Shown: piece after piece, positions 33,693 to 42,489 of the stretch
Numbering within the stretch: position 1 is the first letter of the stretch
Layout: every line of letters starts with the position of its first letter
NCBI GenBank assembly: GCA_020073395.1
Contig: JAIQFF010000004.1
Coordinates: 1-64,000 of the forward strand
From: Terriglobia bacterium
GTDB taxonomy: Bacteria > Acidobacteriota > Terriglobia > Terriglobales > Acidobacteriaceae
Reading direction: 5' to 3'
DNA length: 64,000 nucleotides
Notes under the pieces: generated by a model
Seen by the model: the letters and a program-made list of their open reading frames with translations, nothing else
What the model was told of the DNA's origin: nothing
The model's database searches: none
Made by a program: the position numbers and the translations under genes

Positions 33693-34832
33693 TCAATCGG
33701 CGGCCGCGGCCGTGGCTTCCACACCGCTTTTCAAGTCCGCCGCCAGCAGCCGGTGAAACAGATGCTCCCCGGCCTCGCGCCGCACCGACAGCCGGCCCGC
33801 GCCATAAGCGCGCGACTTCAAGCCTCGCTGAACCGCTTCGCAGATACCTAGGTCTTCGTCCTGGACCCGGGCGCCCACGGCAACACTTTGTTCGTTGTAC
33901 TCGCAGCGAGCTTCGCTGATATCAGCGAAGTAGAAATCGAAAATCACGCGGCAATGATCGACGTCCAGCGGCAGCACCAGGTTGGTGTCCATATAGCCTT
34001 CGTAGCAATTGATCATCAGGTTGGGATATTGCCAGAAGTACCAGGCGCGGTCGCCCTGGCGGGTGGAAGCCGTGGCTGCGTCTTCCTTGCCCGCCACCAT
34101 CGGACTCGACTGCAGGCAGTAACGGTCTTCGTTCTCGATGGTGTACTCCTTGTAATCGAGCACCGAGCTCAGCCCTTTGTGCAGATGGGGAACGTGGTAT
34201 CCGCCGTCGAGATAGTTATCCGCAAATACTTTCCAGTTGCAGTGGATGTCATAGGTGCGGCTGTCGAAGTAGTGCAGCTTGCTCACCCCCAGTGGTGCCA
34301 CGCGTTTGACCAGGCCGCCGAGGAAATCGTTGAGCGGAGCAGCCTGCGGATCCAGATTTACGAATACAAACTTCTCCCAGGTTTCCGCCTTCACCGGAAC
34401 CAGGCCGTTCTGCCGACGCTCAAAGTTCTTCACGCCATCGAATTCCGGCATGCCCTTCAGCGAACCGTCCAGCCCGTAGTTCCAGCCGTGGTAGGGACAA
34501 TGCAGGATGGAAGCCTGCCCGCAAGGCTCCGTGACCACGGCCGCGGCGTGATGACGACACACGTTGTAAAAGCCGCGCAGAACTCCGTCATTGCCGCGCA
34601 CCACGACGATCGGTTCGCCGGCGATGCTGGCAGTCACGAACTGGCCCGGCTTTTCCACCTGCTCGACTCGTCCCACCATTTGCCAGGTCTTGCTGAAAAC
34701 GGTTTGGGCCTCGAGCTCCGCTATACGCGCGTCCACATACCAGGGCGCGGGAATGGTAGAAGCGTCCGGCAATGCGGCCTTATCGTTGTAGGCTGCGAGA
34801 ATCTCCGATACCGTCATGCACCTGTTGTTCAT
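33693..34832 (-). CDS. Rieske non-heme iron oxygenase, choline-monooxygenase-like
   Basis: The alpha subunit of a ring-hydroxylating-type oxygenase (379 residues). The [2Fe-2S] ligands are C92-x-H94 and C112-x2-H115 (NVCRHHAA, HCPYHGW). The mononuclear iron site contains DNYLDGGYHVPHLHKGL with H213 and H218. This segment is strikingly like plant choline monooxygenase, which also has DNYLDGGYHVP. N-demethylation or oxidation of a quaternary amine is therefore inferred. No reductase gene is adjacent. The ATG at 34832 overlaps the TetR stop (ATGA). Alternatives include stachydrine- or carnitine-type oxygenases of the same family. Confidence 0.87.
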   Translation of the reverse strand: MNNRCMTVSEILAAYNDKAALPDASTIPAPWYVDARIAELEAQTVFSKTWQMVGRVEQVEKPGQFVTASIAGEPIVVVRGNDGVLRGFYNVCRHHAAAVVTEPCGQASILHCPYHGWNYGLDGSLKGMPEFDGVKNFERRQNGLVPVKAETWEKFVFVNLDPQAAPLNDFLGGLVKRVAPLGVSKLHYFDSRTYDIHCNWKVFADNYLDGGYHVPHLHKGLSSVLDYKEYTIENEDRYCLQSSPMVAGKEDAATASTRQGDRAWYFWQYPNLMINCYEGYMDTNLVLPLDVDHCRVIFDFYFADISEARCEYNEQSVAVGARVQDEDLGICEAVQRGLKSRAYGAGRLSVRREAGEHLFHRLLAADLKSGVEATAAAAD

Positions 34833-35506
34833 GCTCCGATCGCCCTCTTCAGCACGTCCAGAAACTGAGTGATGCGCGCGTCCTTCTTTTCCTGTGGACC
34901 GCCCTGACGGCGGAACAAGCCCGGATCCAATTCTTCCGTGAGCAGCGCGTCCTGGAAGCGTTCCATCGTCCAATCTAAAATTGAGACCATCATTTCCTGG
35001 TCCATTTCACGAAGAAGCTCGCCGCGCTGCAATCCGTAACGCACGAAGGCAACTGTGCCGTAGGGATCTTCGGCCAGGAGGAAGCGGTTGATTTCGCGCT
35101 TCAGGGTAAGGTCGGTGCCATAGTTTCCCAGCAGTGACACCCGGTAAGGAATCCAGTCTTCATGCAGCAAGTGTTCGGTGCTCACCAGCCAGTAGCGCAG
35201 CACTTCGAAGAAGCCCCGCTCTCGCACATCCGCGGGTGCGTCGAGGTAGCGCGGGAACGAACGGACGGCTTTCTTATAGACCTCGAAAAACAATCCGTCT
35301 TTGCTGCCGAAGTGCTGGAAGATCGATCCCTTGGCGATGCCGAGCGCGGCTGCGATGTCACCCACCCGAGCGGCGTGGTAGCCCTGCTCGGCAAAATGGC
35401 GCATGGCGGCATCAATGATTCGGGTTCGCTTGCCTTCGGAACGGGGCCGGGGCGGCATACTGCGATAACGGGGCGGGGAGACGAGACTGCTTCCAATTCC
35501 ACTCAT
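34829..35506 (-). CDS. TetR/AcrR family transcriptional regulator
   Basis: The 225-residue regulator has the TetR helix-turn-helix (IIDAAMRHFAEQGYHAARVGDIAAALGIAKGSIFQHFGSKDGL region, about residues 30-72) and a variable ligand-binding C-terminal domain. ATG at 35506 is preferred: GAGGTC lies five bases upstream, whereas the extended frame begins with TTG at 35518. It is translationally coupled to the Rieske oxygenase gene and divergent from the flavoprotein gene at 35626, so it probably controls both directions in response to the pathway substrate. Confidence 0.93.
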   Translation of the reverse strand: MSGIGSSLVSPPRYRSMPPRPRSEGKRTRIIDAAMRHFAEQGYHAARVGDIAAALGIAKGSIFQHFGSKDGLFFEVYKKAVRSFPRYLDAPADVRERGFFEVLRYWLVSTEHLLHEDWIPYRVSLLGNYGTDLTLKREINRFLLAEDPYGTVAFVRYGLQRGELLREMDQEMMVSILDWTMERFQDALLTEELDPGLFRRQGGPQEKKDARITQFLDVLKRAIGA

Positions 35507-35509
35507 ATC

Positions 35510-35620
35510 TGACCTCAAGTCATAAGACTGTACAGAAATACCGGCTGAATTTCAATTCTATTTGCCAAGAGGATGCGGTAATGTATCTTGCTTTCATACC
35601 AGCGTTATAACTTCAGGTCA
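35510..35620. promoter_or_regulatory. Divergent promoter region with candidate TetR half-sites
   Basis: An imperfect palindrome TGACCTCAAGTCA lies at 35510-35522. Its inverted counterpart TAACTTCAGGTCA lies at 35608-35620, matching the complement of the first at 11 of 13 positions. Each sits directly before one of the divergent genes. Caution: the AGGTC core of each also serves as the likely Shine-Dalgarno of its gene, so part of the similarity may be functional convergence rather than operator duplication. Confidence 0.45.
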
Positions 35621-35625
35621 TTAAA

Positions 35626-37257
35626 GTGCCGTCGTCTTCGCCTGCGAAAATTTATGATGCGGTCGTAGTCGGCGGAGGCCACAACGGTCTCACGGCGGCC
35701 GCTTACCTCGCGCGCGCCGGACTCACCACCCTGGTGCTGGAGCGCCGCGATATTGTCGGAGGGTGCTGTGTCACGGAAGAAATCGCTCCCGGCTGTCGCG
35801 TATCGACCACTTCTTATATCGCCAGCATGTTGCGTCCGGAAGTGATTTCGGATTTGCGCCTCGCGGAATACGGGTTACGCATGGTTCCCTGCGACCCTGC
35901 GATTCAAGTTCCATTCCCCGACGGACACGTCGTCCCCTGGTGGGCAGACCGCGAACGGGCGAAGGCGGAATTCAAAAAGATTTCCGCTCGGGATGCCGAA
36001 ACCTTCATCGAGGTAGACGACCGGCTGAAAAAACTGGCGCGCTACCTGCAACCGTTTTTCATGGAGCCACCGCCCGAGATTGACACCAGGAGCATGCGTG
36101 GCTGGACCGATCTGTTTCGCGTCGGAAAGAAATTCCGTGGCATTTCGAGCGACGAAGTCTCGCAACTGATTTCCTTCCTGACCGGAAGCTTGGGCGAATT
36201 TCTCGATCACAATTACGAATCCGAAAAGATGAAGACCATGTTCCTGGCCAACAACGTCTATGGCAAGCATGGCGGACCGTATCAGCCGGGCACGGCCATC
36301 GGCCTGCTTTTTCATCTGCTGAGCGGCGGCGAACACGAACTGCAGGGCTTCTATGGACACGTCATGGGCGGCATGGGCGCGATCACCCAGGCCTTGGCGG
36401 CATCGGGACGAAAGCTCGGAGTCGAAATCCGGACCTCCGCACCGGTCGCGCAGATCGATGTCCGCGACGGCCGGGCGCGCGGCGTCGTGCTGGAAGATGG
36501 CACCGAGATTCGCGCCCGCATCGTGCTCTCCAACGCCGATCCCAAACGCACCTTCCTGAAGATGGTGGCGGCATCCGAGCTGCCCAACGAGTTTCTGCAT
36601 TCTATTCGCGGCATCAAGATGGAAGGCCCCTGCGCCAAGGTCAATCTGGTGCTCGACGCCGAGCCGCGCTTCACCGGAACTTCTCCGGCTGCCACCGCTC
36701 TCGAGCGCACCTTCTACACGCTTGTGCCTTCACTCGCGTTTGCCGAGCGTTGCTATGACATTGCCAAGTTCGGCGAGATTCCCGAAGAGCTCTGGGTGGA
36801 TTGCGTAGTTTCGTCGAATGCAGACCCGTCCCTCGCACCCGCGGGCAAGCACATCTTGACCTGTTTTGTGCAGTATGTTCCGTATCACCTGTGCCAGGGT
36901 AACTGGGACGAGAACCGTGAACTGCTGGGCAACCGCGTGATCAAGAAGATCGCCGAGTATGCCCCCAACGTGCCCAATGCGATTGTCGCGCGCCAGGTGC
37001 TGACACCGCTCGATCTGGAGCGCACTTACGGATTGACCGAAGGCAACATCTTCCACGGCGACCTTCGCCTGGAGCAACTCTTCTTCATGCGCCCGGTTTC
37101 GGGATGGTCGCAGTACCGCACTCCGGTGGACGGCCTGTATCTATGCGGAGCGGGCGCGCATCCCGGCGGCGGCGTCACCGGAGCGCCGGGACACAACGCA
37201 GCCCACCAGGTGCTGCGTGACTGGAAAAAAGGAAGATTGAAGGAGGCCGCCGCGTGA
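35626..37257 (+). CDS. PYROXD2/CrtI-like FAD-dependent oxidoreductase
   Basis: The 543-residue flavoprotein has the dinucleotide motif AVVVGGGHNGLTAAAYLARAG, the second FAD segment RDIVGGCCVTEE, and the C-terminal phytoene-desaturase-like signature GLYLCGAGAHPGGGVTGAPG. The closest recognisable family is the PYROXD2-type group rather than carotenoid desaturases, since no carotenoid gene is nearby. It starts with GTG at 35626, with AGG nine bases upstream. It is the first gene of the rightward half of the TetR locus and probably oxidises a pathway intermediate; the substrate is unknown. Confidence 0.85.
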   Translation: MPSSSPAKIYDAVVVGGGHNGLTAAAYLARAGLTTLVLERRDIVGGCCVTEEIAPGCRVSTTSYIASMLRPEVISDLRLAEYGLRMVPCDPAIQVPFPDGHVVPWWADRERAKAEFKKISARDAETFIEVDDRLKKLARYLQPFFMEPPPEIDTRSMRGWTDLFRVGKKFRGISSDEVSQLISFLTGSLGEFLDHNYESEKMKTMFLANNVYGKHGGPYQPGTAIGLLFHLLSGGEHELQGFYGHVMGGMGAITQALAASGRKLGVEIRTSAPVAQIDVRDGRARGVVLEDGTEIRARIVLSNADPKRTFLKMVAASELPNEFLHSIRGIKMEGPCAKVNLVLDAEPRFTGTSPAATALERTFYTLVPSLAFAERCYDIAKFGEIPEELWVDCVVSSNADPSLAPAGKHILTCFVQYVPYHLCQGNWDENRELLGNRVIKKIAEYAPNVPNAIVARQVLTPLDLERTYGLTEGNIFHGDLRLEQLFFMRPVSGWSQYRTPVDGLYLCGAGAHPGGGVTGAPGHNAAHQVLRDWKKGRLKEAAA

Positions 37258-37366
37258 GCAGAACCCGGAAAACTGAGATCCGAGAACTGGCCCCTGAAAA
37301 CTCGCGAGCAGTTTGCGGAGTTCGACCTCCGACTCCGATCTGTAAGTCGTCTGGGGTCTCCTCGAC

Positions 37367-38572
37367 ATGAGTCCCGATTCCAGAACCAGTTCCCCGAACG
37401 ATGCCAGGACAAGAACCGCGGACATCGTGATTCTCGGCGCCGGTGTGATGGGCGCGTCCATCGCGTTCCATCTGGCCAAGCGCCGCGCCGGGAGAATCGT
37501 GGTCATCGACAAAGGTCACGTCGCGCAGGGAGGCAGCGGCCGTTCCTCCGCGCTGGTCCGCATGCACTACAGCTATGCGCCCGAAGTGCAGCTCGCGCTA
37601 GTCAGCCTCCGTATGTTCGAGCACTGGCGAGACACCGTCGGCGAAGAAGGAGACTTCCGCAGGACCGGATTTGTGCGTATTGTTCATCCCGGTGAAACCG
37701 AACGGCTGAAGCAGAATGTGAAAATGCAGCGCAAGCTGGGTGTAAACGTGAAGCTTATCGACCGTGTCGAGCTCAAAGCCCTAGAGCCGGATTGGGCGGT
37801 TGATGATGTCGAACTGGCGGCGTACGAACCCGATTCCGGCTACGGCGACGGGGCCGGGGTGGCCAACGATTTCCTCACCCGCGCGCGGGAACTCGGCGTC
37901 GCTTACCTGTCAAAGACTGGGGCCTTGGAGTTTCTCGTGGAGGCCGGACGCGTAAGCGGGATTAGCACCGATCACGGCGGAATTACGGCCCCGGTAGTGG
38001 TCTCGGCGACTGGACCCTGGACTGGGCCATTGTTTCAGCGCGTCGGAATCGACCTGCCGATTGAGACGGAGTACCACCAGGTCGCAATCCTGAAGAATGT
38101 TCCTGACATGAAAGGTGGGGGCTGCGCCTGCATCGACTCAGTCAGCGCCACTTATTTTCGCTCTGACGCGCAGGACAAATTTCTGATCGGGGACTTCTAC
38201 GGCCAGCGCGGTGCCGACCCCGACCATTTTCCGCAGCGCGCATCCGACGACGGCCTGGAAGAGATCATCGAGCGGGCCAGCCGCCGTGTTCCCAAGCTTG
38301 AGAATGCGGAAGTGATGCGCGGCGTGACCGGCATTTATGACATGACGCCGGATTCCCGTCCGCTGCTGGGCGAAATTTCCGGCGTTGCCGGATTGTATGT
38401 TTGCGCCGGCTTTTCCGGCATGGGTTTCAAGATCTCCCCCGCGATTGGCCTGGTGATGTCAGAACTCTTGCTGGACGGGCGCGGTAAGACGGTAGATATC
38501 AGCTCGTTCTGTCCGGGGCGTTTTGCGGCCGGCAAGCCGATCAAGGCAGAGTTCGAATACAAAGACGACTAG
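37367..38572 (+). CDS. DAO-family FAD oxidoreductase (sarcosine/dimethylglycine oxidase-like)
   Basis: The 401-residue protein belongs to the D-amino-acid-oxidase (DAO) fold: ADIVILGAGVMGASIAFHL for FAD, GGSGRSSALVRMHYS, and the C-terminal motif LYVCAGFSGMGFKISPAIG. Members include the beta subunit of sarcosine oxidase and dimethylglycine and glycine oxidases, which oxidatively remove N-methyl groups or amines. Neighbouring Rieske and BHMT genes support an N-methyl amine substrate. No clear Shine-Dalgarno precedes the ATG. A 109-bp gap separates it from the flavoprotein upstream. Confidence 0.85.
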   Translation: MSPDSRTSSPNDARTRTADIVILGAGVMGASIAFHLAKRRAGRIVVIDKGHVAQGGSGRSSALVRMHYSYAPEVQLALVSLRMFEHWRDTVGEEGDFRRTGFVRIVHPGETERLKQNVKMQRKLGVNVKLIDRVELKALEPDWAVDDVELAAYEPDSGYGDGAGVANDFLTRARELGVAYLSKTGALEFLVEAGRVSGISTDHGGITAPVVVSATGPWTGPLFQRVGIDLPIETEYHQVAILKNVPDMKGGGCACIDSVSATYFRSDAQDKFLIGDFYGQRGADPDHFPQRASDDGLEEIIERASRRVPKLENAEVMRGVTGIYDMTPDSRPLLGEISGVAGLYVCAGFSGMGFKISPAIGLVMSELLLDGRGKTVDISSFCPGRFAAGKPIKAEFEYKDD

Positions 38573-38614
38573 TTCGTTAGAACATGATCTAGAACAATGT
38601 CATCTAGAACAAAT

Positions 38615-38815
38615 GTCATCCTGAGCGGAGGCTTTCCATTCGCTTGCGAATGGAAAGCCGGAGTCGAAGGACCCCTACCGTACAGGAACTGTATTTGAAC
38701 AAGGATTTTTCGCAAGCTGCAATGTAATGTTCGTACCCAGCGGTGTGGAGGAGTAGGGGTCCTTCGACTCCATGACTGCTTCGCGAAGCGAAGCAGTCGC
38801 TCCGCTCAGGATGAC
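38615..38815. repeat. Paired hairpin repeat, family A, copy 5
   Basis: The left arm has the stem GGCTTTCCATTCGC TT GCGAATGGAAAGCC; the right arm has ACTGCTTCGC/GCGAAGCAGT. The outer 15 bp are the family consensus, perfectly inverted. It lies between two genes read in the same direction and ends about 50 bp before the BHMT start. Confidence 0.87.
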
Positions 38816-38866
38816 AGCGCGACAACGCGTAAGTGACTGAGGATGGCAAGATAACAAGGAGCGGAC

Positions 38867-39865
38867 ATGGCAAAGAAAAAAGGCATTCTCGAGCGGCTCA
38901 AGGACGGTCCCGTCCTGGGCGATGGCGGTTATCTGCTGGAACTGGAAAAGCGGGGATGGGTTCGTGCGGGTCCGTTCACTCCGGAAGTGGCTCTGCTGCA
39001 TCCCGACGCACTCCGCGAATTGCATGTTGAGTTCCGCGAAGCCGGCGCGGATGTTCTACAGGCGCTGACGTTTTACGCCAGCCGCGACAAACTGGCGACC
39101 GTCGGTTTGGAGAACAGGCTCGAAGAGTTGAATCGTGCCGCCGTGCGCATCGCGCGCGAAGTGGCGGGCGACAAGTGTCTGGTCGCGGGTAATCTCAGCC
39201 TTACCTGGATGTACGAGCCCGGCAGTCCATCAGCCGCGGACCGGGTGCGCAAAACCTTCGACGAGCAACTCGCTGTCCAGGTCGACGAAGGCGTGGACTT
39301 CATCATTGGCGAAACGTTTTCCTGGCTGGGCGAAGCTTTGATCGCGGTCGAGCGGGCAAAAAAGACCGGCCTGCCGGTGATGGTAACCATTTGCTTTGAG
39401 AATAAGGACGAGACCGCGGAGGGTAAGTCCGCCGCCGAATCCGCCAAGGCGCTGCTGGATGCCGGGGCCGACATCGTCGGCATGAATTGCCTGCGTCCTC
39501 CGGAGCACACCCTCCTGGCCATGGAACAGATGCGCCAGGCGGTCTCCGGCTATCTCGCGTGTCAGCCCGTGGCTTACCGCACACCCAGGGACAAGCCTGA
39601 CTTCACCAGCTTGCCAGAATTCCCGCTGGCACTCGATCCCCTGCAACTCACCCGCAAGGAAATGGGCGACTATGCGCTTCGCGCCCGCGAAATTGGAATC
39701 AACTACATCGGTTCGTGTTGCGGCTCGGTTGCCATACACATTCGGGAGATGGCGCGTGCGCTCGGCAAACTATCCGAAGATGGACGGGTGTGGAAGAAGG
39801 GTGGAGAGAAGCCGATGTCAGCCTATGAATATTACGGGCATGACGAGGTCACCGCCAAGAAGTGA
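38867..39865 (+). CDS. Betaine-homocysteine S-methyltransferase (BHMT-like)
   Basis: The enzyme should transfer a methyl group from glycine betaine (or another methyl donor) to homocysteine, giving methionine. The 332-residue protein is a zinc TIM barrel. Its N-terminus KKGILERLKDGPVLGDGG, then LEKRGWVRAGPFTPE and LTFYASRDKL, closely follow the animal BHMT sequence, more than MetH- or MmuM-type enzymes. Zinc ligands are C208 (GMNC) and C284-C285 (GSCCG). It is shorter than the human enzyme (406 residues), lacking the C-terminal oligomerisation tail. AAGGAG lies five bases before the ATG. It follows the DAO-family gene. Confidence 0.9.
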   Translation: MAKKKGILERLKDGPVLGDGGYLLELEKRGWVRAGPFTPEVALLHPDALRELHVEFREAGADVLQALTFYASRDKLATVGLENRLEELNRAAVRIAREVAGDKCLVAGNLSLTWMYEPGSPSAADRVRKTFDEQLAVQVDEGVDFIIGETFSWLGEALIAVERAKKTGLPVMVTICFENKDETAEGKSAAESAKALLDAGADIVGMNCLRPPEHTLLAMEQMRQAVSGYLACQPVAYRTPRDKPDFTSLPEFPLALDPLQLTRKEMGDYALRAREIGINYIGSCCGSVAIHIREMARALGKLSEDGRVWKKGGEKPMSAYEYYGHDEVTAKK

Positions 39866-39886
39866 TCCGCCCTCCGCAAAAGAATA

Positions 39887-39908
39887 GGGCCAGCCCCGTG
39901 GCTGGCCC
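39887..39908 (+). terminator. Intrinsic terminator after BHMT gene
   Basis: A perfect 9-bp stem GGGCCAGCC/GGCTGGCCC with a 4-base loop, followed by a T-rich stretch (AAGTTCTTCTTT). It lies 22 bp downstream of the BHMT stop. The rest of the gap to 40136 shows nothing that I can support. Confidence 0.8.
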
Positions 39909-40136
39909 AAGTTCTTCTTTGGGGAAAGAAGGGAACTCACGAACTGCATGCGGACAACAACAAAAATTAGATCCCGGGATCAACCATCTGGAACGGGCCA
40001 GCAGCGGCCGCCCGTTCATGTTGTAGTACAGGCTAAGTCATTACCTGGCCGCAGTTGTCACGCAATTGTCATTTTCTTGTTAAGCAAAACCGCCGGTGCG
40101 GGTTGAATCCGGAGGTCCACGAGAGCTCTCCTCCGC

Positions 40137-40865
40137 CTAATGGCGATCATAAGCAGGGCTGTCGGGCGCAGGCGAGTCATAGTCCCGGCCGTACAGGTTT
40201 TTATGGGGCGTGGACAAGGTGGCTTCCGTGAGCCGCAGCACCCCGAGCGTAGAACTGGCCTCCGAAACCGTGACCTCTCGAGTCATCGCCTTCAAGGTTT
40301 CGGGCGGCGTGGATTCGTACCAGACTCGAAGCGTGTACTTGCCGCTGGGAACGTTCGCAATCACGACCTGCCCCCGCGGGTCGGAGATGCCGTAGTAGGG
40401 GGTTTCCAGTGCGATGACCACGGCGCTCATCTCGGGATGGATATTGCAGAAGATGTAGGAGATCCCCGGCTTGTCAAAGTGCACGTCACGGGTGCTGCCG
40501 GCTTCATACAGGCCGAGATCGAAGCGCTTTCCCTCGAAAAGCGAAAACACGTTGTGAAAGAAAGGATCGCGGTTGGGGAACGCCACTACTGAGCCCACGG
40601 GCACCACCAGTACGTGGGGCTCGAAGCTCTTGTTGTGCTGTATCAATCGTGGGGCCTGGGTCTGATGAAATGCCGCCGGCTTGACCGCTCCGGCTGTCGG
40701 CACCAGCCACACCACCACGTTCCCTGCTCCATGCGCTTTTGTGGCTTTGTCGCCATTGATCAGTTCGATCCGGGCCGTCAGCGTGGCGTCTTGGGCCCAG
40801 GCGAGACTTACGCACAGCAGCATCCCGCAAACCCACCGGCAACCGGAAGCCGCGAGACGGTTCAA
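40137..40865 (-). CDS. Secreted cupredoxin-like copper protein
   Basis: The 242-residue protein has a signal peptide (to about residue 25) and a cupredoxin domain with a full type-1 copper ligand set in the expected order: H104 (PFFHNVF), C140, H143 and M146 (FCNIHPEM). A C-terminal beta-sandwich with GQVVIANVPSGKYTLRVWYE resembles a carboxypeptidase-regulatory domain. An electron-transfer or copper-handling role in the periplasm is inferred. The start is TTG at 40865, overlapping the porin TGA stop (TTGA), with GGGG about eight bases upstream; ATG at 40823 is an alternative but shortens the signal. Confidence 0.82.
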   Translation of the reverse strand: MNRLAASGCRWVCGMLLCVSLAWAQDATLTARIELINGDKATKAHGAGNVVVWLVPTAGAVKPAAFHQTQAPRLIQHNKSFEPHVLVVPVGSVVAFPNRDPFFHNVFSLFEGKRFDLGLYEAGSTRDVHFDKPGISYIFCNIHPEMSAVVIALETPYYGISDPRGQVVIANVPSGKYTLRVWYESTPPETLKAMTREVTVSEASSTLGVLRLTEATLSTPHKNLYGRDYDSPAPDSPAYDRH

Positions 40866-42400
40866 AACAGAATCCCCATCATCAGGTTCACCTGGTCGGC
40901 CGTGGGACTTCCGGCATCGATATCAAACGTCCTCAGGTGGCGGTATTCGCCGGACAAGAGTAGGTCCGAACGCGGTCGATAAATAACGTTCACCAAAGAA
41001 CTTCGATTCTGCAGCAGGGGCGCGGGAAAACCCGGGCTCAAGGGAAAACCCCGGACATCCGCGGCGAACGGGTTGTCCACTCCAAGCGCGCCGTTGAACT
41101 CCAGTTTGCTGGTGGCCCTGACCTTCACCTGTGACCATCCTCCTACCGAATTCAGGGCCCGCAACTGTGCTTGTGGACTGGGATTGCCGCTGAACAGTAC
41201 GCTCCGTCCCACACCGCCACCCAGGCCGCCCAGGGCGCGGCCGCGATAGAATTCGCCGGTAAGACTCACCCGCCGCGCCAGGGGAACACTCCAGTCCGTC
41301 ATCGCGGCCCAGCCATCCACGCTGTGGTCGAAACTCCAATTCTGACGGCTGTAGTAGCCTGCTGTTCCCAGGGTCAGGGGCATGCCAAATACGTTGCGCG
41401 TCCATGCCACGCGGGCGGCGTAGGCCGGCTGGCCTGAACTTTCTCCCGCCTGGGCGAAGGGTGCGAAGGCCGTAGGCGGCTCTCCGGTAACGTTGTCCAT
41501 GATCCCGCCCTGCAGCGTAATGCTCTGACTTTCCGAAAGATCAAAGCGGTGCTCTACGCGAACTTGCGGAATCCATCCCCAGAGGTTACCGGCATAGCTG
41601 AACGCCGGGACGGCTAGCGAGGCGAATGAGGTTGGCGAAAGCGGGGAGAAGAAGGCATTTTCCTGCCCCGCCACGATGGAAGTATCTTTCCAATCCATGC
41701 GCATACTGGCAATACGCATGCGGACCAAACCGAAATTGACCCCATTCGGGGTGTTCGGAGATCCTCCCGAAAAGTCGAGCTGCAGGCTTCCCGAGGTCCT
41801 GGCTCCGGCGAGATGCGGACCAAATACTTCGAGGCCAACTTCCGATTGGCGCATGGTGGCGCCGAGCGTCTGGCCGGACACATTGGGAATGTTTGGAATC
41901 GCCCACGTGGGTACGTCCTGACTGTCCACGCGGCCGTGATTGCTGAACAGATTCAGCAGCACGATGCCCGAAAGACGGATGCGATACTTCGAGGCCGCCT
42001 CCACTTTGGTCTGGTACTGGTCGTCCAACTTGCTGCTCAGCAGCTGGGAAGACTCTTCCAGGGAGGAAACGCGCTCTTCCATCGGAGCCGGGGCCGCACT
42101 GGCAGGGCTCGCGGCGGCAGCTTCAGGAGGGACGGCGCCGCGGGCCGCTTGCAGCTCCTTCCGCAGCTGTTCCGTCTCGGCGCGGTACTGCCCGGCTTCT
42201 GAACGCAACTCGACCACGGCAGTGCGCAACTCGCGCACTTGGTCTTGCAAGTCGCGTACCGCTTCAGTCATCGGATCCGTTGATTGCGGCGCCGGCGTGC
42301 TGGCTGCTTGCGCCCACCCATTAATGCTTCCCCAAAAAAGAAGCAACCCCATCGTGCCGAATTTTCTGATTCGGCCAGGCAAACTATTCTTGCGTTTCAC
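40862..42400 (-). CDS. Outer membrane porin-like beta-barrel with N-terminal coiled coil
   Basis: The 512-residue protein has a signal peptide (basic n-region, FGTMGLLLFWGSINGWAQA), a coiled coil (about 45-85, VRDLQDQVRELRTAVVELRS) and a long beta-barrel ending in a C-terminal Phe (QVNLMMGILF), the usual outer membrane insertion signal. The start is the GTG at 42400, with GGGAGG six bases upstream; a longer ATG frame from 42442 has no such site. It overlaps the cupredoxin gene and follows the sensor kinase by 89 bp. Solute specificity unknown. Confidence 0.82.
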   Translation of the reverse strand: MKRKNSLPGRIRKFGTMGLLLFWGSINGWAQAASTPAPQSTDPMTEAVRDLQDQVRELRTAVVELRSEAGQYRAETEQLRKELQAARGAVPPEAAAASPASAAPAPMEERVSSLEESSQLLSSKLDDQYQTKVEAASKYRIRLSGIVLLNLFSNHGRVDSQDVPTWAIPNIPNVSGQTLGATMRQSEVGLEVFGPHLAGARTSGSLQLDFSGGSPNTPNGVNFGLVRMRIASMRMDWKDTSIVAGQENAFFSPLSPTSFASLAVPAFSYAGNLWGWIPQVRVEHRFDLSESQSITLQGGIMDNVTGEPPTAFAPFAQAGESSGQPAYAARVAWTRNVFGMPLTLGTAGYYSRQNWSFDHSVDGWAAMTDWSVPLARRVSLTGEFYRGRALGGLGGGVGRSVLFSGNPSPQAQLRALNSVGGWSQVKVRATSKLEFNGALGVDNPFAADVRGFPLSPGFPAPLLQNRSSLVNVIYRPRSDLLLSGEYRHLRTFDIDAGSPTADQVNLMMGILF

Positions 42401-42489
42401 AATTCGCCTCCCGCAGAAAAAGTCCTGGAGTCTCTGCCGCATCGCCCTAACAAATTCCAGGGCAGTCGACTAGCCTCGGTTTCGAAATG

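Noticed and set aside
35626-37257. Carotenoid desaturase (crtI) annotation
   Set aside because: The fold signatures fit, but no carotenoid genes are nearby and the sequence is closer to the PYROXD2-type group.
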